Assembly (NCBI GenBank): GCA_009930305.1 | Contig: RZYM01000007.1 | Location: forward strand, 31,375 to 95,374 | DNA: 64,000 bases | Source of the DNA: Bacteroidia bacterium | Lineage (GTDB): Bacteria; Bacteroidota; Bacteroidia; Bacteroidales; Paludibacteraceae | Direction: 5' to 3' | In this document: positions 43,943-52,120 of the stretch, piece after piece | Numbering within the stretch: position 1 is the stretch's first letter | Layout: every line of letters begins with the position of its first letter | The notes under the pieces: model-generated | What the model was told of the DNA's origin: nothing | What the model saw: only the letters and a program-made list of their open reading frames with translations | Databases searched by the model: none | Position numbers and translations under genes: made by a program

Positions 43943-44836
43943 ATGAGTTGGAATAATAATTGGAGGCTTAAAGGAAAGTCGGTAAATAAATACCTTATAA
44001 CCAAGAACAACCTAATCAGGCTTATAGCCTTTACTGCTGTTTTTTCGTTGGCATTTATAAATTTATATAAACCATTTAATTCTGAAAAATGGTATCCTGT
44101 ATCTTCAGTAGGATATTTTTTCTTTTCTTTTATATTAGTACTGACAGGTATAATAGTGATAGCAATAAGTAGATTTGTAATGTATCGTTTTGTGCGTAAG
44201 CACTCATTATACAATACTGAATATGCGTTATGGATAGTACTTGAGATAGTCGCTTTATCCGGATTTTATACGCTATATACAATTGCAGTCAGAGATGATT
44301 TGAACTTTTGGTCATGGGAGGATATTATTACTGTTTTTAAAGATGCCAGTATTAATACATTTTTAGTTATATTTTTGCCTTATACTGTTTCGTGGCTATT
44401 CTTTTCGTATACAGATAAGAAAGGTCGTTTAAAACAATTAGAGAATAATGTGTTGCATCCGGAACCTACTATTATTCAGTTTCATGATGAAAAAGGCGAA
44501 TTGAGATTCTCTGTATCATCAGAGAATATAATATACTTGGAAGCTGCCGATAATTATGTAGAAATTAATTATTTAAAGCAGGGTAAAATCGCACAACATT
44601 TGTTGAGAAATTCGCTTAAGAAATTAAGTTCAGAATTAGATAAAACTGCTATAAGACGTTGTCATCGTTCTTATATGGTCAATTTCGAACATGTTATTGC
44701 ACTCAGACGTAATAATGATGAAATTGATTTAGAGATAGATGTACCTGATATCAAAAAGATTCCAGTTTCCAAAACTCATGGTGATGAAACTACCGAAGCG
44801 TTTATGGCTTTTTCAGGTCGTCAAATTAAACAATAA
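43943..44836 (+). CDS. Membrane-anchored LytTR DNA-binding regulator
   Basis: This 297-aa protein has four predicted transmembrane helices (about 22-42, 52-76, 90-112, 128-150), followed by a LytTR DNA-binding domain (about 190-290). The latter shows IIYLEAADNYVEINY, LRNSLKKLSSEL, IRRCHRSYMVNFEHVIALRRN and VSKTHGDE. There is no receiver domain and no kinase gene nearby, so the membrane part may itself sense a signal. I start at ATG 43943; an upstream TTG in frame is unlikely. Target genes are unknown. Confidence 0.88.
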   Translation: MSWNNNWRLKGKSVNKYLITKNNLIRLIAFTAVFSLAFINLYKPFNSEKWYPVSSVGYFFFSFILVLTGIIVIAISRFVMYRFVRKHSLYNTEYALWIVLEIVALSGFYTLYTIAVRDDLNFWSWEDIITVFKDASINTFLVIFLPYTVSWLFFSYTDKKGRLKQLENNVLHPEPTIIQFHDEKGELRFSVSSENIIYLEAADNYVEINYLKQGKIAQHLLRNSLKKLSSELDKTAIRRCHRSYMVNFEHVIALRRNNDEIDLEIDVPDIKKIPVSKTHGDETTEAFMAFSGRQIKQ

Positions 44837-44860
44837 TGGCAGAGATTTTGTCTCTGCCAT
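44836..44860. terminator. Bidirectional hairpin between convergent genes
   Basis: ATGGCAGAGA (44836-44845) pairs perfectly with TCTCTGCCAT (44851-44860) around TTTTG. The left arm begins at the last base of the LytTR stop codon. A weak U tract makes termination probable but not certain. Confidence 0.65.
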
Positions 44861-44871
44861 CACCGATATAA

Positions 44872-46518
44872 TTATTTGTACATAAACCTCTTAATACTGC
44901 GTTTCGGTGTCTTTTCAAATTCTTTATCAACTAATTCTATTTGTTTGACTCTACAGAATGGAGGTAACAATTTGTTTAATTTTACTAAGATACCATTCAT
45001 AATCACTTCCATAGATTTTGTTTCTTGTTCTTCTTTAAGAGTCTCATTATCAGGAAATACTAAAGCTGTAAGATATCCACCTCTGTCAACGACAACTGAT
45101 TCTAAAATTCCCGGAATGTTATTCAGTTTATCTTCAATCTCTTCAGGATATATATTTTGACCTGACGAACCTATAATAACACTCTTGTTACGGCCACGAA
45201 TAAATATATTTCCATCTTTATCGATTATGCCTAAGTCTCCAGTACGCATCCATCCGTCAGAAGTAAAGATAGCAGCAGTTGCTTCAGGATTCTTATAATA
45301 ACCCATCATTACATTATCGCCCTTAACTACAATTTCGCCAACACTCTTCTCCGGATTATTAGAATCGATTGTAGCTGTCATTCTGTCAACAACTTTTCCG
45401 CATGAGCGTTTTTTGAAATTTTGCCAATCTTCATAACCTAATATTGGACCACATTCTGTCATTCCGTAGCCTACTGTATAGCAAAAATTAATTTGTTTTA
45501 GGCAATTTTCTACTTCATGATTTAAAGCTGCACCTCCAATAATAAGATGGCGTAGATTCCCTCCGAAGGCTTGCATTAATTTATCCCTAACCTTGCGTCT
45601 TATAGGAGTATTAATTCCCGGTATATACCATAATTCTCTTACAATCGGTTTTTTGATTGCAGGGAATATAGTTTTCTTGAAAATCTTTTCGATTACTAAA
45701 GGCACTGTCAAAATCATGTATGGATGAACTTCTGCAAAAGCTTTCATCAAAACTTGAGGAGATGGTGTTTTGCTCAAGAAATAAACGTGACAACCCCCCG
45801 CTAGTTGATATAAAAATTCAAATGTTAATCCAAACATATGTGCAAGTGGAAGCATAGAAACCATGCTCCAACCTGGTTTGTTAGGAATCCTATCTTGTCC
45901 GAATTGAACATTAGAACTGATACTCTTATAACTTAGAACTACGCCTTTCGGATCACTGGTTGTACCTGAAGTATAATTAATTAGTGCGACATCCTCTAGG
46001 TTGTCAATAGGGTATGAAACATCTGTTACTCCAAATCCTTGTGGGTATTTAGATTTGAATAGATTATCTCTATCCTTGTATTTTGCTTCAAATTTTTTGT
46101 TAGCAGCATACAAAAGTTCGAAATCTTTCATACAAATAATACCCAACAAGTTAGGCATTTTATCTTTGTCTAAACCTTGCCAAACTATATCTCCAACCAT
46201 GAAGAATTTTGAATCTGAATGATTAACTAAAGCATGAACACTATTTGCAGAAAAATCTGCAAGTATTGATACTGCCACAGCTTCGTATGTAGTAATAGCT
46301 AAGAAGCTTACAGCCCAGTGTGCTGAGTTTCTGCCGCAGATGGCAATCTTATCGCCTTTTTCAATGCCTGCTTCTTTAAACAAGATGTGCAGTTTAGCAA
46401 TAGTTTCTGCTGTTTGTCCATAACTAAGAGTTAGATCTCCATCAAAGTCACTTAATGCAGGTGCATCCCAGTATTTTTTGATTGTTTCTTCAAAATAGGA
46501 AAGGAAATGTTTAACCAT
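44872..46518 (-). CDS. AMP-forming acyl-CoA synthetase (long-chain type)
   Basis: This 548-aa adenylate-forming enzyme activates a carboxylic acid, probably a fatty acid, with ATP and CoA. The P-loop is INYTSGTTSDPKGVV (near 183), followed by the A5 region YGMTECGPILGYE and the A7 motif WMRTGDLGIIDKDGNIFIRGRNK. The end is FEKTPKRSIKRFMYK with the catalytic Lys of the A10 motif. It is a stand-alone gene. It could supply acyl-CoA for phospholipids or for the proposed sphingolipid acyltransferases, but the substrate is not readable from sequence. Confidence 0.9.
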   Translation of the reverse strand: MVKHFLSYFEETIKKYWDAPALSDFDGDLTLSYGQTAETIAKLHILFKEAGIEKGDKIAICGRNSAHWAVSFLAITTYEAVAVSILADFSANSVHALVNHSDSKFFMVGDIVWQGLDKDKMPNLLGIICMKDFELLYAANKKFEAKYKDRDNLFKSKYPQGFGVTDVSYPIDNLEDVALINYTSGTTSDPKGVVLSYKSISSNVQFGQDRIPNKPGWSMVSMLPLAHMFGLTFEFLYQLAGGCHVYFLSKTPSPQVLMKAFAEVHPYMILTVPLVIEKIFKKTIFPAIKKPIVRELWYIPGINTPIRRKVRDKLMQAFGGNLRHLIIGGAALNHEVENCLKQINFCYTVGYGMTECGPILGYEDWQNFKKRSCGKVVDRMTATIDSNNPEKSVGEIVVKGDNVMMGYYKNPEATAAIFTSDGWMRTGDLGIIDKDGNIFIRGRNKSVIIGSSGQNIYPEEIEDKLNNIPGILESVVVDRGGYLTALVFPDNETLKEEQETKSMEVIMNGILVKLNKLLPPFCRVKQIELVDKEFEKTPKRSIKRFMYK

Positions 46519-46870
46519 ATATTTTTGTTTAATTTGTTGAATGATAAAAGTAAAATTACAAAACGGGCAAATTTTATTCTACCTGATTGATTATATTTTG
46601 TCTTCGAATATGATTATTTTTACAAAGATATATAATAACAAGATATTACAATATAGAAAGGTTTGTTTATGCTTATTTGTAAGTAAAAACACGTATGGCG
46701 GTGCGAAAATCAACATAGAGGGGTGAATTTATATACTATAAAGCCAGTTTTGCTTTGATTTTCTAAAAATAACAGTAGCTTATTATCATTAAAATTATCT
46801 GTCTTAATTGCTTAAATATGGCGATTTTATAGTAATTTTACAGCCTGATATTTAATCTAAAAAGCATATT
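46519..46870. other. 352-bp divergent intergenic region
   Basis: It separates the acyl-CoA synthetase (minus) from fumarase (plus). Visible are a minus -7 box TATCTTTG at 46623-46630 and a plus box TAATTTTA at 46833-46840. A 9-bp perfect inverted repeat GAAAATCAA (46705-46713) / TTGATTTTC (46755-46763) encloses a small AAAGC/GCTTT hairpin. A 61-codon open frame at 46541-46726 has no coding character. Confidence 0.5.
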
Positions 46871-48502
46871 ATGGCAGTTATATTTAAGTACCAAGCTCCG
46901 TTCCCTTTGGGAGAGGATAAGACAAATTATTACTTATTGACTAGTGATTATGTGTCTGTCGGTGAATTTGAGAGTAAAAAGATTTTAAAAATTGAGAAAG
47001 AGGGTCTAACAGCAATGGCTAGAGCAGCTTTTCGTGATGTGTCATTCTTGTTGAGACGTTCTCATAACGAGCAGGTAGCTAAAATTTTAAGTGATCCTGA
47101 AGCAAGTGAAAACGACAAATATGTAGCTTTGACTTTCTTACGTAATGCAGAAGTTTCGGCTAAAGGACAACTTCCGTTGTGTCAGGATACCGGTACAGCT
47201 ATTATTCATGGTGAAAAAGGACAACAGGTTTGGACTGGTTATTGTGACGAAGAAGCTTTGTCTTTAGGCGTTTTTAAAACATATACAGAAGAGAATCTTA
47301 GATATTCTCAAAATGCTCCGCTATCAATGTACGAAGAAATAAATACTAAATGTAATCTTCCTGCACAGATTGATTTGGAAGCTACTGAGGGTATGGAATA
47401 TCGCTTCTTGTGTGTAACTAAGGGTGGTGGATCTGCTAACAAAACATATTTGTATCAAGAAACCAAAGCATTGTTGAATCCCTCAACTTTAGTTCCTTTC
47501 TTGGTAGAAAAAATGAAAACTTTAGGTACATCTGCTTGTCCACCATATCACATTGCATTTGTTATTGGCGGAACTTCTGCTGAAAAAAATCTTCAAACAG
47601 TAAAAGTAGCATCAACTCATTATTATGATGATCTTCCAACTACAGGTAATGAAGGAGGACGAGCATTCAGAGATATTGAACTAGAGAAACAGGTTTTATC
47701 TGAAGCGCACAGAATCGGTTTAGGTGCTCAATTTGGTGGCAAATACCTTGCACATGATGTAAGAATAATTCGTTTACCTCGTCATGGTGCATCTTGTCCG
47801 GTTGGTATGGGCGTTTCGTGTTCGGCCGATCGTAATATTAAATGCAAGATTAATGCAGATGGTATTTGGATTGAGAAGATGGATGACAATCCGGGTGAGT
47901 TGATTCCTGACGAATTAAGAGCTACAGGCGAGGGTAATGCAGTTAAGATTGATCTTAACCAACCAATTGCAAATGTATTAGCAGAACTTACTAAATATCC
48001 TGTGTCAACACGTTTGTCCTTAAGTGGTACAATTATAGTTGGACGTGATATTGCACATGCAAAATTAAAAGAGCGTATTGATAAAGGTGATGGCATGCCT
48101 CAATATATGAAAGAACATCCTATTTATTATGCAGGGCCGGCAAAAACACCATCAGGAATGGCTTGCGGTTCTATGGGACCGACAACAGCAGGACGAATGG
48201 ATTCATACGTTGATTTATTCCAAGAAAATGGCGGTAGCATGATTATGTTGGCAAAAGGAAATAGAAGTCAACAAGTGACTGATGCTTGTAAAAAACATGG
48301 TGGTTTCTATTTAGGCTCAATAGGTGGTCCTGCTGCAATTTTAGCTCAGAATAATATAAGAAGTATTAAGTGCCTTGAATATCCTGAATTAGGAATGGAA
48401 GCTATATGGCAAATAGAAGTTGAGAACTTCCCTGCATTTATTTTGGTTGATGACAAGGGTAATGATTTCTTCAAACAAATCAAACCATGTTGTTGTAGAT
48501 AA
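46871..48502 (+). CDS. fum: Class I fumarate hydratase (Fe-S)
   Basis: This 543-aa oxygen-sensitive 4Fe-4S fumarase interconverts fumarate and malate, part of the reductive succinate pathway of anaerobic Bacteroidota. Both halves are fused, as in FumA/FumB. The N-terminal half has [23 protein letters not shown] (cluster Cys near 106), [12 protein letters not shown] and [20 protein letters not shown]. The C-terminal half has [42 protein letters not shown], and a Cys-rich end (KPCCCR). A hairpin terminator follows at once. Confidence 0.96.
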   Translation: MAVIFKYQAPFPLGEDKTNYYLLTSDYVSVGEFESKKILKIEKEGLTAMARAAFRDVSFLLRRSHNEQVAKILSDPEASENDKYVALTFLRNAEVSAKGQLPLCQDTGTAIIHGEKGQQVWTGYCDEEALSLGVFKTYTEENLRYSQNAPLSMYEEINTKCNLPAQIDLEATEGMEYRFLCVTKGGGSANKTYLYQETKALLNPSTLVPFLVEKMKTLGTSACPPYHIAFVIGGTSAEKNLQTVKVASTHYYDDLPTTGNEGGRAFRDIELEKQVLSEAHRIGLGAQFGGKYLAHDVRIIRLPRHGASCPVGMGVSCSADRNIKCKINADGIWIEKMDDNPGELIPDELRATGEGNAVKIDLNQPIANVLAELTKYPVSTRLSLSGTIIVGRDIAHAKLKERIDKGDGMPQYMKEHPIYYAGPAKTPSGMACGSMGPTTAGRMDSYVDLFQENGGSMIMLAKGNRSQQVTDACKKHGGFYLGSIGGPAAILAQNNIRSIKCLEYPELGMEAIWQIEVENFPAFILVDDKGNDFFKQIKPCCCR

Positions 48503-48518
48503 TCTATGAATACAATAG

Positions 48519-48547
48519 AAAAGTTCAGATACTATCTGAGCTTTTTT
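48519..48547 (+). terminator. Terminator after fumarase, overlapping the gph end
   Basis: AAAAG-T-TCAGATA (48519-48531) pairs with TATCTGA-G-CTTTT (48533-48545) with one wobble and a minimal loop, followed by T. The last codons and stop of the convergent gph gene lie inside the hairpin. Confidence 0.8.
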
Positions 48548-49191
48548 ATTTGTATAATCAATTCTGACGGATGGTCTATAATTAAATCTGCGCTATTGTC
48601 TAATAGTTCTTGTTTTGTCCTAAATCCCCAACTGACTCCAACCGCAAATATACCTGCATTCTTTGCTGTTTGCATATCTATTGAAGTATCGCCTAAGTAG
48701 AAAACATCTTTTTTATCTACACCAGTAACAGATAATATCTCATTAACTATTGCAGGATTAGGTTTAATAGGAATACCTTCTCTCTGTCCTAATACTGCAG
48801 CAAAATTAAATTGTTTAAAATAATGAGAGATGAGTGCTTGCGTACCGGCAGTAAATTTGTTTGATGCAACTGCTATTTTGATGCCTTCAGATTGCAGGTA
48901 AGTAAGCAATTCAGGAATACCATCGTATGGCTTGGTAAGCTTTGTTTTATGCTCCATATAATAGTTCATAAAGTCTGTTTTTACTTCAGCCAAGAAACTC
49001 TCAGTTCTCTTTTCTTCAGGCACTGCTCTTTCAATTAATTTGCTTATTCCATTGCCAACAAAATATTTGTAACAATCTAGTTCGTGTGTTGGTAAACCAT
49101 GCATTTTAAGTGCAACGTTAGTAGCTTGGCCTAGGTCTGCAACAGAATTTAGCAATGTTCCATCTAAATCAAATATTACTAGTTGTATCAT
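48532..49191 (-). CDS. gph: HAD-family phosphoglycolate phosphatase-like
   Basis: This 219-aa HAD phosphatase has motif I FDLDGTLLNS (residues 7-16), a helical cap with GMPTHEL-like HGLPTHELDCYKYFVGNG, motif II VASNKFT near 110, and motif IV YLGDTSIDMQTAKNAG near 163. It closely resembles Gph, which removes 2-phosphoglycolate. The exact substrate in this anaerobic lineage is not certain. It lies downstream of the rplM-tsf operon terminator and presumably has its own promoter. Confidence 0.85.
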   Translation of the reverse strand: MIQLVIFDLDGTLLNSVADLGQATNVALKMHGLPTHELDCYKYFVGNGISKLIERAVPEEKRTESFLAEVKTDFMNYYMEHKTKLTKPYDGIPELLTYLQSEGIKIAVASNKFTAGTQALISHYFKQFNFAAVLGQREGIPIKPNPAIVNEILSVTGVDKKDVFYLGDTSIDMQTAKNAGIFAVGVSWGFRTKQELLDNSADLIIDHPSELIIQIKKLR

Positions 49192-49208
49192 TATGATGTG
49201 CTTAAAAC

Positions 49209-49236
49209 AAAAAACTCCGTCTAATTATGACGGAGC
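49209..49236 (-). terminator. Terminator of the rplM-rpsI-rpsB-tsf operon
   Basis: On the minus strand CTCCGTC (49235-49229) pairs with GACGGAG (49221-49215) around a 7-nt loop, followed by TTTTTTGTTTT. Classic rho-independent form. Confidence 0.93.
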
Positions 49237-49263
49237 CTTTTATGTAATGTGTAAGAGTAATAA

Positions 49264-50085
49264 TTACTCTTGATTTAGTGTTACACGTTTAAAACCAGTA
49301 GCAGTTAATGTTGCTGATTGTTGTTTCATGTATTGTTGAACACTTATTTTTGCGTCTTTAATAAATTCTTGCTCTAACAAAGTAGATTCTTTGTAGAATT
49401 TATTTAAACGTCCTTCAGCAATTTTATCAAGCATTGCTTCAGGTTTTCCTTCTTGACGTGCTTTATCACGACCAATTTCTAGTTCTGTTTCAACTATGTG
49501 TGCAGGTACCTGTTCGCGGTTAAGCGCTACAGGACTCATTGCTGCAACTTGCATAGCAATTTCACGTGCAACTTGGTGGTCTGTATTCTCATTGAAAGAA
49601 ACAATTGTAGCTAATTTGTTTCCCGGATGGATGTATGAAATAGTAGCATTTCCTTTTACAAATTCATAGTTTCCTAATTCCATTTTCTCACCGGTAATAC
49701 CACTGCGATCTGTAACTAAGTCTTCAATACTGCGTCCGTCAATTTCGATTGCTTTCAATTCATCTAAGTTTGCAGGGCAGTTTGCCATTGCAGCGTTTAA
49801 TATGTTTTGAGTAAGTGCAATAAAATCTGCATTTTTTGCAACGAAGTCAGTTTCGCATTGCAAAGCAACGATAGCAGCATAGCCATCTTTGTTATCAGCT
49901 AAAACACAACCTTCTGAAGCTTCGCGATCGCTACGTTTAGCAGCAACGGCTTTACCTTTTTTGCGGATAATTTCTATGGCTTTTTCAAAGTCGTTTTCGG
50001 CTTCTGTCAAAGCGTTTTTGCAATCCATCATTCCAGCTCCGGTCATTGTCCGAAGTTTGGAAATATCTGCCATTGTAATTGCCAT
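49264..50085 (-). CDS. tsf: Elongation factor Ts
   Basis: EF-Ts is the nucleotide exchange factor for EF-Tu. The 273-aa protein begins with the UBA-like ISKLRTMTGAGMMDCKNALTEAENDFEKAIEIIRKKG. Next come the TDFVAKN signature near 78 and AMQVAAMSPVALNREQVP near 175. It starts 2 nt after rpsB, the conserved pairing, and is the last gene of the ribosomal operon. Confidence 0.98.
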   Translation of the reverse strand: MAITMADISKLRTMTGAGMMDCKNALTEAENDFEKAIEIIRKKGKAVAAKRSDREASEGCVLADNKDGYAAIVALQCETDFVAKNADFIALTQNILNAAMANCPANLDELKAIEIDGRSIEDLVTDRSGITGEKMELGNYEFVKGNATISYIHPGNKLATIVSFNENTDHQVAREIAMQVAAMSPVALNREQVPAHIVETELEIGRDKARQEGKPEAMLDKIAEGRLNKFYKESTLLEQEFIKDAKISVQQYMKQQSATLTATGFKRVTLNQE

Positions 50086-50087
50086 AA

Positions 50088-50945
50088 TTAAGCCTCCTTC
50101 TCTGTGTCTGTTAAATACTTTTCTGCCAATTTTGCATTCATGGCATCTTCATTACCTCTTTTAATACGAGAACGTCCTTGTTTACCGTTTCCACCTTTCT
50201 CTTTCTTTTCGCTTGTTCCGGCTTCTGCATTTTCAGCAGCTTCTGTTTCTTTTTCCAATTTGCGTTCTTGCAATCCTTCTTGAATAGCGGCAGTAACTGC
50301 AGTCAAGATAATATCAATTGATTTTGATGCATCGTCGTTTGCAGGAATAACATAATCAACATCATTAGGATTTGAATTAGTATCAACGATTCCAAAAACA
50401 GGAATACCCAAACGATTAGCTTCTTGTATTGCTATGTGTTCTTTCATAACATCAACTACGAATAGAGCAGCAGGTAGACGAGTTAAATCTGCAATACTAC
50501 CAAGATTCTTTTCTAATTTTTCGCGTTGACGAGATATTTGTAATTTTTCTCTTTTAGAAAGGTTTTCAAATGTACCATCTGTCGACATTTTGTCGATAGC
50601 AGCCATTTTCTTAACTGCTTTACGGATGGTTGTGAAGTTTGTCAACATACCACCTGCCCAGCGTTCTGTGATATATGGCATATTAACCGAACCGGCTTTT
50701 TCTGCTATAATGTCTTTTGCTTGTTTCTTTGTAGCTACAAACAAAATCTTTTTGCCTTGTTTTGCTATTAAAGATAAAGCATCAGCAGCTTCGTCTATTT
50801 TTACAACTGTTTTGTTTAAGTCAATAATGTGAATACCATTATGTTCCATAAAAATATATGGAGCCATTGCGGGATTCCATTTACGTTTCATGTGTCCGAA
50901 ATGAACACCGGCTTCTAGTAAGTCTTGAAAATTTGTTCTAGGCAT
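50088..50945 (-). CDS. rpsB: 30S ribosomal protein S2
   Basis: S2 (285 aa) has the standard core: LLEAGVHFGHMKRKWNPAMAPYIFMEHNGIHIIDL at the start, FVATKKQAKDII near 68, ERWAGGMLTNF near 92, and VFGIVDTNSNPNDVDYVIPANDDA near 185. It carries a charged C-terminal extension of about 45 residues (from about 240) rich in Lys/Glu/Gly, common in Bacteroidota. A 146-nt gap with strong potential pairing precedes it, possibly an autoregulatory leader. Confidence 0.98.
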   Translation of the reverse strand: MPRTNFQDLLEAGVHFGHMKRKWNPAMAPYIFMEHNGIHIIDLNKTVVKIDEAADALSLIAKQGKKILFVATKKQAKDIIAEKAGSVNMPYITERWAGGMLTNFTTIRKAVKKMAAIDKMSTDGTFENLSKREKLQISRQREKLEKNLGSIADLTRLPAALFVVDVMKEHIAIQEANRLGIPVFGIVDTNSNPNDVDYVIPANDDASKSIDIILTAVTAAIQEGLQERKLEKETEAAENAEAGTSEKKEKGGNGKQGRSRIKRGNEDAMNAKLAEKYLTDTEKEA

Positions 50946-50958
50946 AATTTTTTTATTA

Positions 50959-51042
50959 AGTTGTTTACATTCTTGTGATAAATATCAACTATCTGGTAGT
51001 CTCAAGAATCGAGAGTCTAGATAGTTTAGATACTAAACAACT
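50959..51042 (-). promoter_or_regulatory. Structured leader before rpsB
   Basis: An outer stem of nine perfect pairs (50959-50967 with 51034-51042) encloses an inner hairpin of eight perfect pairs (AACTATCT 50987-50994 with AGATAGTT 51019-51026) and a further CTC/GAG stem. It sits just upstream of the S2 start in the rpsI-rpsB gap and is a plausible S2 autoregulatory leader. Confidence 0.45.
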
Positions 51043-51091
51043 CTTTCCAAACCTATCTCAAATTGAAATGGATTCGGAAAGAGATATAGAT

Positions 51092-51478
51092 TTAACGTTT
51101 ACTGAATTGGAAACGCTTACGTGCTTTTGGACGTCCTGGTTTCTTACGTTCAACCTCGCGTGGGTCACGTGTCATGAAACCTTCAGATTTTAAAGCAGAT
51201 TTATCTTCAGGATTAATTTTTACTAATGCGCGTGCTATTGCAAGACGAACAGCTTCGGCTTGACCTTTGCAACCGCCACCGGTTAAATTAACTTTGATGT
51301 CATAATTTTCAGTTACGCCCAATTTTGAAAGGGGTTGTTTTACTACATATTGAAGTATGCCTGAAGGAAAATATACTGCAAATTCACGATTATTGATAGT
51401 GATTGCACCTTTTCCTGTGGTAACATAAACGCGCGCTACTGCGGCTTTTCTTCTTCCTATTGCATTTGTTACTTCCAT
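51092..51478 (-). CDS. rpsI: 30S ribosomal protein S9
   Basis: S9 (128 aa) shows NAIGRRKAAVARVYVTTGKGAITINNR at the start, TGGGCKGQAEAVRLAIARAL in the middle and the basic end DPREVERKKPGRPKARKRFQFSKR, whose last residues reach the tRNA in the P site. It starts 6 nt after rplM, the conserved order. Confidence 0.98.
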   Translation of the reverse strand: MEVTNAIGRRKAAVARVYVTTGKGAITINNREFAVYFPSGILQYVVKQPLSKLGVTENYDIKVNLTGGGCKGQAEAVRLAIARALVKINPEDKSALKSEGFMTRDPREVERKKPGRPKARKRFQFSKR

Positions 51479-51484
51479 ATTCCT

Positions 51485-51940
51485 TTATTTAAGAGCGTTG
51501 ATGTCGATTATTTTTGGATTCTGCGCTTGATGAGGGTGTTCTGCACCATCATATACATATACGTTTGATAGTATTACATCTCCCAGTTTGTTTTTGGGTA
51601 GCATACCTTTCAATACTTTTGCGAAGAAATATTTTGATCCTTTTTCTTGTAAGCGTTTAGGATTCATCTCGCGTTGTCCGCCAGGATATCCTGAAAACAA
51701 ATATGAAATTTGATCTGTCCATTTTTTGCCGGTCATTTTGACTTTGTCGGCATTAATGATTATAACATTGTCACCGCAATCTACATGAGGAGTGAAATTT
51801 GGTTTGTACTTTCCTCTTGCCAATTTAGCAACCTTGGAGCAGAACCGTCCCATAACTTGGTCGGTAGCATCCACAACCACCCATTCTTTTGTAACTGTGG
51901 CTTTGTTTGCGGAAATAGTTTTATAACTTAGAGTATCCAC
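51485..51940 (-). CDS. rplM: 50S ribosomal protein L13
   Basis: L13 (151 aa) shows the KEWVVVDATDQVMGRFCSKVAKLARGK core, HVDCGDNVIIINADKVKMTGKKW and the late VLKGMLPKNKLG. It leads the operon rplM-rpsI-rpsB-tsf. A leader of about 120 nt with good pairing potential precedes it. Confidence 0.98.
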   Translation of the reverse strand: MDTLSYKTISANKATVTKEWVVVDATDQVMGRFCSKVAKLARGKYKPNFTPHVDCGDNVIIINADKVKMTGKKWTDQISYLFSGYPGGQREMNPKRLQEKGSKYFFAKVLKGMLPKNKLGDVILSNVYVYDGAEHPHQAQNPKIIDINALK

Positions 51941-51968
51941 TTTTATTAAATTTATTCGTTTACTACTT

Positions 51969-52043
51969 GTCGTTTCACTTTTGGTACCAACATCTTAAAG
52001 GCTAAGAAAGATGTTATACATTGTAAGCCAACGACTTAGCTTA
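51969..52043 (-). promoter_or_regulatory. Structured leader of rplM
   Basis: AACATCTT (51989-51996) pairs perfectly with AAGATGTT (52008-52015). TAAGC (52024-52028) pairs with GCTTA (52039-52043). GTCGTT (51969-51974) can pair with AACGAC (52030-52035) in that hairpin's loop, suggesting a pseudoknot-like fold. A ribosomal-protein leader is plausible. Confidence 0.45.
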
Positions 52044-52064
52044 AAAGGAACAATAATCGGACTG

Positions 52065-52072
52065 CAAAAATA
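52065..52072 (-). promoter_or_regulatory. -7 box of the rplM operon
   Basis: On the minus strand this reads TATTTTTG, matching TAnnTTTG, about 125 nt before the rplM ATG. The leader structures lie just downstream of it. Confidence 0.5.
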
Positions 52073-52120
52073 CGCTATTTTCCTGAAACATAAAAACTTT
52101 TGAACAGTTTTGTTTAAAAA

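Noticed and set aside
46541..46726. 61-codon plus-strand open frame upstream of fumarase
   Set aside because: No recognisable features and a poor start context; it is likely chance in AT-rich intergenic DNA.
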